64,000 bases of DNA from Nitrospira sp. (GCA_024998685.1 JACOEH010000017.1:27495-91494); one strand, 5' to 3'. Shown: positions 28,257 through 37,890, counted from the first letter of the stretch. Notes: generated by a model from the letters alone, not told the origin. Translations and numbers: made by a program.

Positions 28257-28517
28257 ATGAATAAGCAGAAGCTGCTGGCAAAGGCATTGGCCGGCTCGAA
28301 AAATCTGTGGTTCACCGAAGCCGTCGCGCTCGCAAAAGCGTTCGGTTATCGTTTGGCGAGGACCAAAGGAAGCCATCACATTTTCGTTCATCCTAAAATC
28401 AAGGAACTGATCAACCTTCAAGAAGTCGGAGGCAAGGCAAAGCCGTATCAAGTCCGTCAGTTGCTGGATATCGTGGAACGGTATAATCTACTGCTGGAAT
28501 TGGGAGATGAGTCATGA
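28257..28517 (+). CDS. HicA-like mRNA interferase toxin
   Basis: A protein of 86 residues of the YcfA/HicA type, with the double-stranded-RNA-binding-like core AKAFGYRLARTKGSHHIFVH where the histidine is the expected catalytic residue, then VGGKAKPYQVRQLLDIVE. It belongs to the larger variant of HicA. Its stop overlaps the start of a HicB-like gene (ATGA), as in HicAB modules. Confidence 0.8.
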   Translation: MNKQKLLAKALAGSKNLWFTEAVALAKAFGYRLARTKGSHHIFVHPKIKELINLQEVGGKAKPYQVRQLLDIVERYNLLLELGDES

Positions 28518-28735
28518 AGGATTATCACATCAACATCTTCTACAGCGATGCCGACAAGGGCTACATCGCCGATATTCCTGATCTCGAAGCCTGTTCTGCT
28601 TTCGGCAAAACACCGGCAGAGGCGCTCAGACAGGCGCAGCTGGCCAAGAAGGCATGGTTGGAAGCGGCTCGTGCCGAGGGCAAACCCATTCCCCGTCCAC
28701 GGTACCGGCCTGCGATTTATCAGACCGGCTCATGA
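28514..28735 (+). CDS. HicB-like antitoxin
   Basis: A protein of 73 residues with the HicB N-terminal fold: DYHINIFYSDADKGYIADIPDLEACSAFGKT-PAEALRQAQLA. No DNA-binding domain is appended, unlike full-length HicB. It partners the upstream HicA-like toxin. After it, 126 bases separate the pair from the restriction-modification genes. Confidence 0.8.
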   Translation: MKDYHINIFYSDADKGYIADIPDLEACSAFGKTPAEALRQAQLAKKAWLEAARAEGKPIPRPRYRPAIYQTGS

Positions 28736-28861
28736 GCGGTTCCCCGAACGCTGACGAGTTGTCCCCCGCCTCGTTCTTCTTCTGATTCGGCCAGATGATT
28801 TCTGCTCAGTAAAAGAGTATCCTGCGGCGCAATTTGGTTAGCGTTCCACAGGGACAGGTGC

Positions 28862-31525
28862 ATGGCCAAGAAAGCCAAGTCTGCGGCAAAGCTGAATCAG
28901 ACTGCCCCGTACAAGCATCCTGAGGCCACAAGCCTCATGCGCCCGGAGGTCGGCACGCAGGCGCAGTTCAAGAAGAAGAAATCGCCGAAGACCTACCGGT
29001 ACGATTCGTCGCTCTCGCCCTCGCTTGATTGGGATGCTGAGAATCCGACTCGCGAGCAGGGAGAGCAACTCATCAAGCAAGTGATCGATGCCAAGAGCCT
29101 CGAAGAAGCGAAGGCTGCCGCATCGAAGCTCAAGAGTCTCAGCAAACCGTTTCTGAACTGGGCCGGCAAGGCCGAACGCCTCTCGTTCGACGTGCCGACC
29201 TTGCCGCTCTTTATCCATGAACGGCTTTCCACCAAAGCCATCATTGAAACGCTGGCCGGGCATAAGACCGACAAGCAGGAGGATATGTTCGCCCTGTTCG
29301 GCGACCCGCAACATTCGATTACCGATCAGGTGTTGAAAGCTTACGAGTATCAGGATAATTGGACGAATCGGATGGTGTTGGGCGATTCGCTCCTCGTCAT
29401 GAACTCGTTGCTGCACTACGAAGGTCTCGGCGGCCAGGTGCAGATGATCTATATGGACCCGCCCTACGGCGTGAAGTTCGGCAGCAACTTCCAGCCCTTC
29501 GTCCGCAAGCGTGACGTCTCTCACAACGACGACGAGGACATGACCCGCGAGCCAGAAATGGTCCAGGCCTACCGGGATACCTGGGAACTGGGTCTGCATT
29601 CCTATTTGACCTATCTGCGAGACAGGCTGCTCCTGGCCCGCGATCTGCTCACACCCAGCGGCAGCATCTTCGTCCAGATCAGCGACGAAAACCTGCACCA
29701 TGTGCGAGAAGTGATGGATGAGGTGTTTGGGGCCGAAAATTTCGTCGTCCAGATTAGCGTGCAAAAGACTGGAAGCCAGACGGGTACTTTTGTTCAACCA
29801 AACACCGATTTCCTGCTTTGGTACTCCAAGGAAAAGACTGCAGCTGAGCGTAAGTTTCATCGTGTATTCCTGAAGCGTCGATTACACAGTGCAGGTGGAA
29901 CCGGCTATACAATGGTCGAACTGCCAGATGGCGCAGATCGGCCTCTATCGGACGAAGAATATGAGAATTTGGATTTATTGCCGACTGGGTCGAGAATCTG
30001 GTCTGCTTATCCTCTGACCTCTGAAGGCTTTCGCCCGACAACAACTGTGGATTTCCGATTTGAAGGGAAGGTTTTTCACCCGGGAGCATCGCGACATTGG
30101 GGTGTTACGGTTGACGAACTCGCAAAGGTAGGAGAAAAGGGTCGTCTTGTCGTGCAGCGAGGACAAGTGCGATTGAAACGGTACTTTGACGACTTTCCTA
30201 TTATTCCACTAACCGCCTATTGGGATGACGTTGGTGGTGCCGGGGACCGACTCTATGTGGTGCAAACTTCCACCAAAGTAGTTGAACGCTGCGTTCTCAT
30301 GACCACAGACCCAGGCGATCTGGTTCTCGATCCAACCTGTGGCAGCGGCACAACGGCTTATGTTGCTGAACAATGGGGCCGGCGTTGGATTACGGCAGAT
30401 ACCAGTCGTGTACCACTGGCACTTGCGCGCCAGCGGCTTCTGACTGCCACGTTCCCTTGGTACGACTTGAAAGACGATAACCGAGGTCCAGCCGGCGGTT
30501 TCACCTACAAGCGCAAGCAGAATAAGAAGGGCGAAGAGGTCGGTGGCATCGTCCCGCACATTACACTCAAGTCGATTGCGAACAACGAGCCGCCGGCTGA
30601 AGAAGTGTTGGTAGATCGGCCTGAAGTGGAGAACGGCATCACGCGCGTGACTGGGCCGTTCTGTCTCGAAGCCACGATTCCTACGCCAGTGGATTGGGAA
30701 GGTGATGGCGTTGAAGATTCCGGGGCCGGTTCGACCGAAGCTTATGGCTCCTTTGTCGATCGGATGCTCGAAGTGCTGCGTAAGAGCCCCGTTCTTCGAT
30801 TGGAAGGCAACAAGACCGTCACGCTGAAGAATATCCGTCCGCCTGCCAAGACGTTGTCGCTCTCCGCCGAAGCCCTGGTGACAAATGGACAAGACAAGCC
30901 GGTGGCGCTGGTGTTCGGTCCAGAGAACGGCGCGGTCAGTGAAAAGCTGGTCTATGAGGCGGCACGCGAGGCGCACGCCAAGAGCTACGCACATCTCTAT
31001 GTCGTTGGCTTTGCCATTCAACCCAACGCGCGGACGCTGGTGGAGAAATGCTCTGACGTGATGGGCGTGCCTGCCACCTACGTACAAGCGACGCCGGATT
31101 TAATGATGGGCGACTTGCTCAAGAACATGCGGTCGAGCCAGATCTTCAGCGTGTGCGGCCAGCCGGAGATCAAGGTGAGTCGCAACAAGGAGAAACAGTA
31201 CCAGGTTGAGCTGCTTGGTCTGGATGTGTTTGACCCCATCACAATGGACGTTGCACATCGCGGCGGTAACGACGTACCGGCCTGGTTCCTCGATATCGAT
31301 TACAACGACCTCTGTTTCCATGTCTCACAAGCCTTCTTCCCGCGCACCAGCGCTTGGGACAATCTCAAGAAGGCGCTCAAGGGCGAATACGAAGAAAGCG
31401 TGTGGGATCATCTGTCCGGCACGACCAGCGCGCCGTTCGAAGCGGGCGAGCACAGGCAGATCGCCGTCAAAATCATCGACGACCGGGGCAACGAATTACT
31501 GGTGGTGAAGAAGCTGTCGGCGTAG
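28862..31525 (+). CDS. Type III restriction-modification methyltransferase (Mod)
   Basis: Adenine-N6 methylase of 887 residues. Motif IV DPPYGVKF lies at about residue 199 and the SAM-binding motif I LDPTCGSGTTAYVAEQWGRR at about residue 490. That order, with the target-recognition region between, is the beta class typical of type III Mod. The N-terminus is basic and has no export signal. The C-terminal 350 residues are an uncharacterised extension containing a VFGPENGAVSEKL segment. It is the modification and recognition subunit of a system whose Res gene is downstream, after a small toxin pair. Confidence 0.88.
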   Translation: MAKKAKSAAKLNQTAPYKHPEATSLMRPEVGTQAQFKKKKSPKTYRYDSSLSPSLDWDAENPTREQGEQLIKQVIDAKSLEEAKAAASKLKSLSKPFLNWAGKAERLSFDVPTLPLFIHERLSTKAIIETLAGHKTDKQEDMFALFGDPQHSITDQVLKAYEYQDNWTNRMVLGDSLLVMNSLLHYEGLGGQVQMIYMDPPYGVKFGSNFQPFVRKRDVSHNDDEDMTREPEMVQAYRDTWELGLHSYLTYLRDRLLLARDLLTPSGSIFVQISDENLHHVREVMDEVFGAENFVVQISVQKTGSQTGTFVQPNTDFLLWYSKEKTAAERKFHRVFLKRRLHSAGGTGYTMVELPDGADRPLSDEEYENLDLLPTGSRIWSAYPLTSEGFRPTTTVDFRFEGKVFHPGASRHWGVTVDELAKVGEKGRLVVQRGQVRLKRYFDDFPIIPLTAYWDDVGGAGDRLYVVQTSTKVVERCVLMTTDPGDLVLDPTCGSGTTAYVAEQWGRRWITADTSRVPLALARQRLLTATFPWYDLKDDNRGPAGGFTYKRKQNKKGEEVGGIVPHITLKSIANNEPPAEEVLVDRPEVENGITRVTGPFCLEATIPTPVDWEGDGVEDSGAGSTEAYGSFVDRMLEVLRKSPVLRLEGNKTVTLKNIRPPAKTLSLSAEALVTNGQDKPVALVFGPENGAVSEKLVYEAAREAHAKSYAHLYVVGFAIQPNARTLVEKCSDVMGVPATYVQATPDLMMGDLLKNMRSSQIFSVCGQPEIKVSRNKEKQYQVELLGLDVFDPITMDVAHRGGNDVPAWFLDIDYNDLCFHVSQAFFPRTSAWDNLKKALKGEYEESVWDHLSGTTSAPFEAGEHRQIAVKIIDDRGNELLVVKKLSA

Positions 31526-31578
31526 AGTGTTAGCACACAAAGTTCTCGACCGACCGGTCGGTGTATAGGAGGTGAGCG

Positions 31579-31785
31579 ATGAAGACGTTAGAAGAACTCG
31601 TGCGAGAGCTTCCTCCTGACATGCAAGAAGAGGTGCGAGAGTTTGCACAATATCTGTTGGAGAAACGCACCAAGGGCAAGAAGAAGTTTTTGGCACAGAC
31701 CTGGGCCGGTGGACTGAAAGAATTCCGCGACCAATACACCTCGCTGGAGCTTCAAAAGAAAGCGCTGGAGTGGCGGGGAGACTGA
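31579..31785 (+). CDS. Small antitoxin-like protein (DUF2281/VapB type)
   Basis: A product of 68 residues starting MKTLEELVRELPPDMQEEV, with a helical DUF2281-like N-terminus and the C-terminal TSLELQKKALEWRGD. GGAGGTGAGCG precedes the ATG. It lies two bases before a PIN-domain gene, so it is most probably the antitoxin of that pair. Insertion between mod and res is discussed in the findings. Confidence 0.75.
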   Translation: MKTLEELVRELPPDMQEEVREFAQYLLEKRTKGKKKFLAQTWAGGLKEFRDQYTSLELQKKALEWRGD

Positions 31786-31787
31786 AG

Positions 31788-32189
31788 ATGTATTTGGTCG
31801 ATACCAATGTTTGGCTGGAACGACTCCTTGAACAGGAGCGATCTAGCGAAGTGCGTCGGTTTCTGGATTCGACCGAAACATCGCAGATTTTTCTCACCGA
31901 CTTTTCCTTCCATTCGATCGGGTTGATCCTGACCAGGCTGAATAAGTCCACGCTGTTGCTGAACTTTGTGCAAGACACTCTTCTCGAAGGCGCGGTGTCG
32001 CTGGTTCATCTCGCCCCGGAAGACACGCAAGCGATCGTGGCCGCTATGCAGCAGTTCCGGCTCGACTTCGACGATGCCTATCAATACGTGGCTGCCGACA
32101 AACACAATCTGGTCATCGTGAGCTTCGATGCCGACTTCGACCGAACCGAGCGGGGGAGGAAGACCCCGCAGGCAGTGTTACAAACCTGA
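31788..32189 (+). CDS. PIN-domain protein, toxin partner of the DUF2281-like gene
   Basis: A product of 133 residues from ATG 31788, preferred to the track start 31770 inside the antitoxin. It begins MYLVDTNVWLERLLEQER with the first PIN Asp and has late acidic positions in RLDFDDAYQYVAADKHNLVIVSFDADFD. The usual second-position Glu is replaced by the context LTDFSFHSIGLIL, as in some PIN subfamilies. Cytoplasmic RNase toxin activity is likely. It ends 10 bases before the res start. Confidence 0.78.
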   Translation: MYLVDTNVWLERLLEQERSSEVRRFLDSTETSQIFLTDFSFHSIGLILTRLNKSTLLLNFVQDTLLEGAVSLVHLAPEDTQAIVAAMQQFRLDFDDAYQYVAADKHNLVIVSFDADFDRTERGRKTPQAVLQT

Positions 32190-32199
32190 CCGGCATCCG

Positions 32200-34785
32200 A
32201 TGAGCGGCTACGAAGTCCCGGAACCCATCCTCAATTCCCCGTTCGACGAGCCCTCCGAACATTGGCATATCGTGGAAGGCGAAATGCCTGAACGGCGACC
32301 GGGTCGCCGGCCGGCGATGTATTTTTATCGCGATCCGAAAGCCAAACCGGAGACGGAAGCCGGGCGTGTGGTCGGCATTGCCATTGAACTGACGCTCGTC
32401 AACCGCATTCGTGAACAGGTGAAGAAGTGGCGGCTAGAGGGTTATCCCGGCGTGACCAGAACGACGTTGGAATTACTGCACTGGTGGCGGCGGGACGGGC
32501 GTGCGCAGCGATTCTTCTTTGCGCAGCTCGACGCCGTGGAAACCATCATCTTTCTCACAGAGGCCAGAGCCGACTATCGGCAGGGCATCGAGGTGCCTCA
32601 GGAAGAGATCAGTGAGGACAAACGGAACGATGGCTTTGCCGGATTCAGGCGCTATGCCTCAAAAATGGCGACGGGCTCCGGCAAGACCACGGTAATGGGG
32701 ATGTTGGCCGCTTGGAGCATTCTCAACAAGGTGAATGACCGCAGCGATGCGCGATTCTCCGATGTCGTGCTGATCGTTTGCCCGAATGTGACGATCAAGA
32801 ACCGGCTGCGAGAGCTGGACCCCGAAGGCGGGGAGGCCAGCCTCTATCGTTTGCGCGATCTCGTGCCCGCCCACCTGATGCCATCGCTGACGCAGGGGCG
32901 AGTCCTCGTCACCAACTGGCATGTCTTCGAACCTCAAGCCATTCAGACCGGCGGCGTCGGCGCGCGTGTGAATAAGGCCGGGGTCGAAGTGCGCACGAAG
33001 GAAACCATTACGATCAGCGCGAAAACGACGACGGCGCGTGGGACGCGATATTTGACTCTGGAAGATTTTGAAAGACAGGTAGCTGCCGGGTTGTTGACGG
33101 TGCTCGACGAGGAGCGGGAGAAAGACGGCACATTGAAGAAGGTCAGTGTCGAATCGCGGCGCTATGTCGAGAGCGATACGGCTCTGGTCAATCGTATTCT
33201 TGGGCGTGAGGTGGGCGGCAAACAGAACATCCTCGTGATGAACGACGAGGCGCACCATGCCTATCGTATCGTCCGCGCGGAACGAAGCGAGGAGGACGAT
33301 CTTTTCGGCGAGGATGAAGAGGCCGAGGACTTCTTCAAGGAAGCGACGGTCTGGGTTGACGGGCTGGATCGCATTCAGAAACTGCGCGGCATCAACTTCT
33401 GTCTGGATCTCTCTGCGACTCCGTATTTTCTCGGTCGCGTCGGCCAGGATACGAACCGGCCCTTTCCTTGGGTGGTGAGCGACTTCGGTCTCATCGACGC
33501 CATCGAGTCCGGCTTGGTGAAGATTCCGCAACTGGCCGTTCGGGACACGACCGGCAAGGATATTCCCGGCTATTTCAACATCTGGCACTGGATTCTGCCG
33601 CAACTCACTCCGGCAGAACGAGGCGGGAAGAAAGCGAACCCCAAGCCTGAAGCGATCTTGAAATATGCCCATCATCCGATCGCGATGTTGGGCGCTCTGT
33701 GGGAGCAGGAACGGGAGGATTGGGTTGCGAGTCGAGAAGACTCGCGTCCACCGGTCTTTATTCTGGTGTGCAAGAACACGCAGATCGCCAAGGTGCTGTA
33801 CGAGTGGCTGGCGAAAGACAGGGCTCCGACCGGAATTCCGCCAGTGAAACTCGAAGGGTTCAGGAACAACGGGCGACAGAACACGATCCGAGTAGATTCC
33901 AAGGTCGTGCATGAGTCGGATTCCGGCGAAGCGAAGAACGACGAAGTCCGCTGGATGCGGTTCACGTTGGATACGGTCGGGAAGACGGCGTGGCCGGCGG
34001 ACCGTGTGGGCCGACCGATCTATCCGGATGGCTTCAAGGAACTAGCCGACAAGCTGGAGCGCCCTGAATATCCGCCAGGACGAGACGTGCGCTGTATTGT
34101 CAGCGTGGGCATGCTGACGGAGGGATGGGATTGCAACACGGTGACGCATATCATCGGCCTTCGTCCCTTCATGTCCCAGTTGCTCTGCGAGCAGGTAGTG
34201 GGGCGAGGATTGCGGCGAGCCAATTATGAAGTCAGTCCCGACGGGAAACTGACTGAGGAAGTGGCCAAGGTGTTCGGCGTGCCGTTTGAGGTGATCCCGT
34301 TTAAAGCGAATCCTCAAGGTCAACCGCAACCTCGTGTGAAGCGACACCATGTCCATGCCATTCCTGCTAAAGCTCAGTTCGAGATCACGTTTCCGCGCGT
34401 GGAAGGGTACACCCAGGCGCTTCGTAACAAGGTGACCGTGGATTGGGCGACAGTTCCGTCGCTGGTTCTGGAACCGGGCCGGATCCCGCCGGAAGTCGAC
34501 ATGAAGGGCCTGCACGTCAACAACACAGGGCGGCTTTCCCTCAGTGGTCCCGGTCGAATCGACGATGTGACACTCAATGAGTTTCGCGCGAAGCGTCGCA
34601 TGCAAGAGCTGGTGTTCGATCTCGCGAAAACGCTCGCACGGGAGTATGTTGCGCAGAAGCAGTGTACGATTCCGCTTCACAAACTGTTTCCTCAACTGAC
34701 CGGCATCATTCAGTTGTATCTCGACAAAAAGGTGGAGGCTCGGCCACCGGCCGATAAGAAAGACCTCTTCCTTGCGCCGTACTGA
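32200..34785 (+). CDS. Type III restriction enzyme Res, helicase part (frameshifted)
   Basis: ATG 32200 gives MSGYEVPEPILNSPF, preferred to 32128 which overlaps the PIN gene. The 861-residue product is the SF2 helicase/translocase of a type III system: Walker A MATGSGKTTVMGM, NDEAHHAYR (DEAH-type), LSATPYFLG, and motif VI QVVGRGLRRANYE. It ends KDLFLAPY followed by TGA, where a full-length Res would continue into its nuclease domain. The continuation is present one frame over (34772-35293). As read, this protein can bind and move on DNA but lacks the cutting domain. Confidence 0.85.
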   Translation: MSGYEVPEPILNSPFDEPSEHWHIVEGEMPERRPGRRPAMYFYRDPKAKPETEAGRVVGIAIELTLVNRIREQVKKWRLEGYPGVTRTTLELLHWWRRDGRAQRFFFAQLDAVETIIFLTEARADYRQGIEVPQEEISEDKRNDGFAGFRRYASKMATGSGKTTVMGMLAAWSILNKVNDRSDARFSDVVLIVCPNVTIKNRLRELDPEGGEASLYRLRDLVPAHLMPSLTQGRVLVTNWHVFEPQAIQTGGVGARVNKAGVEVRTKETITISAKTTTARGTRYLTLEDFERQVAAGLLTVLDEEREKDGTLKKVSVESRRYVESDTALVNRILGREVGGKQNILVMNDEAHHAYRIVRAERSEEDDLFGEDEEAEDFFKEATVWVDGLDRIQKLRGINFCLDLSATPYFLGRVGQDTNRPFPWVVSDFGLIDAIESGLVKIPQLAVRDTTGKDIPGYFNIWHWILPQLTPAERGGKKANPKPEAILKYAHHPIAMLGALWEQEREDWVASREDSRPPVFILVCKNTQIAKVLYEWLAKDRAPTGIPPVKLEGFRNNGRQNTIRVDSKVVHESDSGEAKNDEVRWMRFTLDTVGKTAWPADRVGRPIYPDGFKELADKLERPEYPPGRDVRCIVSVGMLTEGWDCNTVTHIIGLRPFMSQLLCEQVVGRGLRRANYEVSPDGKLTEEVAKVFGVPFEVIPFKANPQGQPQPRVKRHHVHAIPAKAQFEITFPRVEGYTQALRNKVTVDWATVPSLVLEPGRIPPEVDMKGLHVNNTGRLSLSGPGRIDDVTLNEFRAKRRMQELVFDLAKTLAREYVAQKQCTIPLHKLFPQLTGIIQLYLDKKVEARPPADKKDLFLAPY

Positions 34786-35293
34786 TGGTTGGGTTGTTGA
34801 GCGCCTATTGGAAGCGATTCGTCCCGACACGTCACAAGGGGAAGCGCCGGAAGTCCCTCGCTACGAAGCGACTCGCGGACCAGGTTCGACAGCCGAGGTG
34901 GACTTTTGGACAAGCCGGGAGGTGCGAGAGGTCAACAAATCTCACCTCAATTATGCCGTTGCGGACACCAAACTGTGGGAGCAGTCCGCCGCCTATTACC
35001 TCGACAAGAGCAAAGCCGTCGAGGCATTCGTCAAGAATTCAGGACTTGGGTTCGCAATTCCCTATCTACACAATGGCCAGATGCACGACTACGTGCCGGA
35101 CTTTCTCGTTCGGCTCAACACAGACACCCCGAGCTATCTGATTCTGGAGACCAAAGGGTATGATCCGCTGGAGGATGTGAAACGCGCGGCGGCTGAACGA
35201 TGGGTTGCGGCGGTGAATGCAGACGGAACCTACGGGAAGTGGCGATATGCCGTCGCGAAGAAAGTATCAGACGTTCCTGACCTGCTTCAGTAA
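34772..35293 (+). pseudogene. Type III Res C-terminal nuclease domain, separated by frameshift
   Basis: This open frame continues the Res protein in another reading frame: GWVVERLLEAIRPDTSQGEA then a nuclease core HDYVPDFLVRL-LILETKGYD, the PD-(D/E)xK pattern of type III Res. Treating the T at 34783 as an extra base rejoins LAPY to DGWVVERLL. No independent start with a ribosome site is visible; TTG 34772 overlaps the helicase stop by 14 bases, so coupled re-initiation cannot be excluded. Confidence 0.75.
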
Positions 35294-35301
35294 GCCTACC
35301 G

Positions 35302-36396
35302 TTATTCTTCTGTCTTCTCTCCCCCTTCCCACAATTTGACAGTCCGATCCCAGGAGGCGCTGGCGATGCGTTTACCGTCCGAGGAGAAGGTGATGCAGCG
35401 CACAGGGCCGCTATGGCCTTTCACGGTTCGGAAGTTTCGACCGGTGGCCAGATCCCAAAACTTTATGGTCTGGTCGTCGCTTGCGCTGACCAATACTTTC
35501 CCGTCCGGGGACACCGCGAGACTGCGAACCCAGTCCTTATGGCCGGTGAGGGTTTTTTTCTCGACCGCGTTCGGCATCTCGAACAGCTTGATGGTGGCGT
35601 CTCGGCTGCCGGTCATCAAAAGCTTGGCGTCGGGAGTGAAGGTCATGGCCCCGATCCAGTAGTCCATCGGCTTTTGGAATCCGCCGTCATCCGCGATGAA
35701 GTAGCCGCGGGTTTCAGTGGTATCTTCCTCGTCCTCCTTCCAATGGCCGTCGTGCAGCACCTTCTCCTCGCCGCTCGGGAGCACTTCCCAAATCTTGATC
35801 TTTCCGATGTCGGTCCCGCTGGCGAGATGAATGCCGTCCGGTGAAAACGCCACGCAGACCGACCAGTGGTGGTCGAATTCATCCTTCCCGAGCAGCGTCA
35901 TCAACTCCGTGCCGGTGGTCACTTCCCAAATCTTGATGTCTTTGTTGTGGCTGCCGCGTGCGAGCATCAGGCCGTCCGGCGAAAGCGAGAGGCTGCAGAC
36001 ATTATGGTCGTAACGTGAGAACAAGAGTTTCATCGGCTCGCCGGTTTTGCCGTTCCACAATCGAATCGTGCGGTCTTCGCTGCCGGTGGCAAGGGCCTGT
36101 CCGTCCGGAGTGAAGACGATGGCGCGAATATCATTGGTGTGGCCGCGAAGGGAGCGCAACAACCGACCGGTTTCGATATCCCACATGCGGACGAGGCGTT
36201 CGGCGCCGCCGCTGGCGAGTGTTGATCCATCGGGAGAAAAGGCGACCGCCCAGACTCCATGCGAATGGCCGCGGAACGTCTTCACTTCCCGGCAGTCTGT
36301 GGTCCAGTATCCTAAGAAATCGACGGGAGGTGCCGATGCAGCTGTCGTGTCAGAAGCGGCGTTCACAAGCGAAGGGTTCATGGTGGATTCCAACAT
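35302..36396 (-). CDS. WD40-repeat beta-propeller protein
   Basis: A product of 364 residues with seven WD40 units and nothing else, so a single seven-bladed propeller. Repeats include TFRGHSHGVWAVAFSPDGS-VRMWD, LRGHTNDIRAIVFTPDGQ-IRLWN, TLTGHKDWVRSLAVSPDGK-IKFWD and VKGHSGPVRCITFSSDGK-VKLWE. There is no signal peptide; the first 25 residues are Ala/Ser-rich. WD40 proteins act as protein-binding scaffolds. It is convergent with the restriction operon and has no partner gene nearby. ATG 36396 or ATG 36381 may be the start. Confidence 0.82.
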   Translation of the reverse strand: MLESTMNPSLVNAASDTTAASAPPVDFLGYWTTDCREVKTFRGHSHGVWAVAFSPDGSTLASGGAERLVRMWDIETGRLLRSLRGHTNDIRAIVFTPDGQALATGSEDRTIRLWNGKTGEPMKLLFSRYDHNVCSLSLSPDGLMLARGSHNKDIKIWEVTTGTELMTLLGKDEFDHHWSVCVAFSPDGIHLASGTDIGKIKIWEVLPSGEEKVLHDGHWKEDEEDTTETRGYFIADDGGFQKPMDYWIGAMTFTPDAKLLMTGSRDATIKLFEMPNAVEKKTLTGHKDWVRSLAVSPDGKVLVSASDDQTIKFWDLATGRNFRTVKGHSGPVRCITFSSDGKRIASASWDRTVKLWEGGEKTEE

Positions 36397-36695
36397 GCTT
36401 GATGGTTTGCTTTTCTCGGCCGCTTGCTCCTTGATTGAGCAACAGCCCGCCCAGTATAATTCCTTGGTCGTTCGGATCGTAAGAGATGCCTCACGGCCAA
36501 GTCAACCCTTCGACTGTCTTGTTTGCGGAGGGGAAGGTGGGCAAGGGTTGACGCTGAGCGCACTCTCGTGTTCTAAGATGTTCTAAGGGACATCGTCGAA
36601 TCACCAAGCTGGCCCTCATCACTATGTCGTCGACGGGTTGTTGTCATCGTACAGAATATCTCAAAGGTGGCCTCTTAAGCCACTGAGGTTCTTCC
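36397..36695. other. Intergenic stretch before the NXR-accessory region
   Basis: About 300 bases between divergent genes; promoters for both are expected. A short direct repeat gttctaa(gat)gttctaa occurs near 36570-36590. I see no coding or RNA gene. Confidence 0.35.
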
Positions 36696-37694
36696 GTGGA
36701 AATCAGATTCCAACCGGCTTTGCTCCAAGAAGTGATCGACTCGTTCGTTGAGAAGACCGAACGAGAAGGCGATCCTACGTACTACAAGGAATTCCATGAG
36801 CATGCCGACCCGATTTATGAGAAGTTCACCCTCGATGACCGAGAGGCCGAGTTCAAGAAACTCTATCAATATCTCTTCGGTATCTGGGGATTTTCAGATA
36901 TTGTGCGAGATTCGTTTCACGAATATCCGCTGTTAAAGGAAAAGGTCGGCATCGTCCTGGTCAAGGGCGTGCTGAAGGAAGATCAGGAAGGCGTCGATAT
37001 TCTTCGGAAATGGGGGTCTGTTGAAAAAGGTTTGGCGCAAGAGTTTGAGGCGAAGGGGATGAAGGGCGTTGGGATCAAGCTGATTCCACGCAGATTTTAT
37101 GACCCGGCATTGACCCGCTATTCCCGCCATGAATTGATGCACATCTCCGATATGCTCGATCCGCAGTTCGGGTACGATCCTGATACCAAGGTGGGGCTGA
37201 ATCCCGGCGAAGAGACGTTGATCTTACAGCGGTATCGTGTGCTCTGGAGCTTGAGCGTCGATAGTCGGCTGATTACGGCCGGCAAGGAACCCATGCTGAG
37301 CAAGGAGGATCGATTCAAGGAATTCCGGTCGTGGTACCGAAAGATTCCACCTCCTCAACTGAAGTCGGTGTTCGAGGGGCTCTGGCAGACTTCATACTTC
37401 ACCCATTCAGAGTTGATCGAAATGGCCGGCGACACGCTCCGTGTGATGGATCGAGCCGTCGATGTGGAAGGCGGCGAGGTCCCGGAGACTGAAAATAAGA
37501 TCATGCTCATGCCGGGTTTCCCGTGCCCGCTGTGCCGGTTTCCTACCTATTCGTGGGTCGAAGATATGGGAACGACAGTGGAATCGTACGTGCTCGACTT
37601 CATCCGTGAGAATCACCCGGGATGGGACGTAGACTTCGGAGCCTGTGATCGCTGTGTTGAGGTGTATAAACTGCGTGCCGACGGTGTCATGTAG
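36696..37694 (+). CDS. Uncharacterised cytoplasmic protein with HELMH motif and paired CxxC
   Basis: A protein of 332 residues from GTG 36696, no signal peptide or helix. It is mostly charged and helical, with TRYSRHELMHISDMLDP near residue 143, which contains an HExxH zinc-binding pattern. The C-terminal part has CPLC (about residue 276) and CDRC (about residue 321), together a likely zinc ribbon. No family is recognised. Metalloprotease-like activity is a possibility only. It heads the NXR-accessory region and is separated from the ferredoxin gene by an inverted-repeat element. Confidence 0.65.
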   Translation: MEIRFQPALLQEVIDSFVEKTEREGDPTYYKEFHEHADPIYEKFTLDDREAEFKKLYQYLFGIWGFSDIVRDSFHEYPLLKEKVGIVLVKGVLKEDQEGVDILRKWGSVEKGLAQEFEAKGMKGVGIKLIPRRFYDPALTRYSRHELMHISDMLDPQFGYDPDTKVGLNPGEETLILQRYRVLWSLSVDSRLITAGKEPMLSKEDRFKEFRSWYRKIPPPQLKSVFEGLWQTSYFTHSELIEMAGDTLRVMDRAVDVEGGEVPETENKIMLMPGFPCPLCRFPTYSWVEDMGTTVESYVLDFIRENHPGWDVDFGACDRCVEVYKLRADGVM

Positions 37695-37696
37695 TG

Positions 37697-37890
37697 AGGA
37701 GGGTGAAAAAGGCCACTGGCTTTTTGAGACACTGGGCGCTCACCGCCTCGCGCCCGTGCGCAAACATGAAGCGACTTATTCGTCGCTTCGCGCACCTCGG
37801 CTCGCAAGAATCCTCAACGTACCTCCGAAGGTACGCCTGCGGTTCTTGCTTCACCTGCGGCCTTGCCGAGCGACCTTTTTGACCCTCCCC
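37697..37890. repeat. Inverted-repeat element, copy 1 (divergent)
   Basis: Ends gaggagggtgaaaaagg and cctttttgaccctcccc form an imperfect inverted repeat. The interior holds ctcaacgtacctccgaagg with tacgcctg, closely matching the interior of the copy at 49084. It lies between stop 37694 and the ferredoxin ATG. About 194 bp. Confidence 0.6.

Noticed and set aside
27577-35293. CRISPR array in the defence island
   Set aside because: No regularly spaced direct repeats were seen anywhere in the window.
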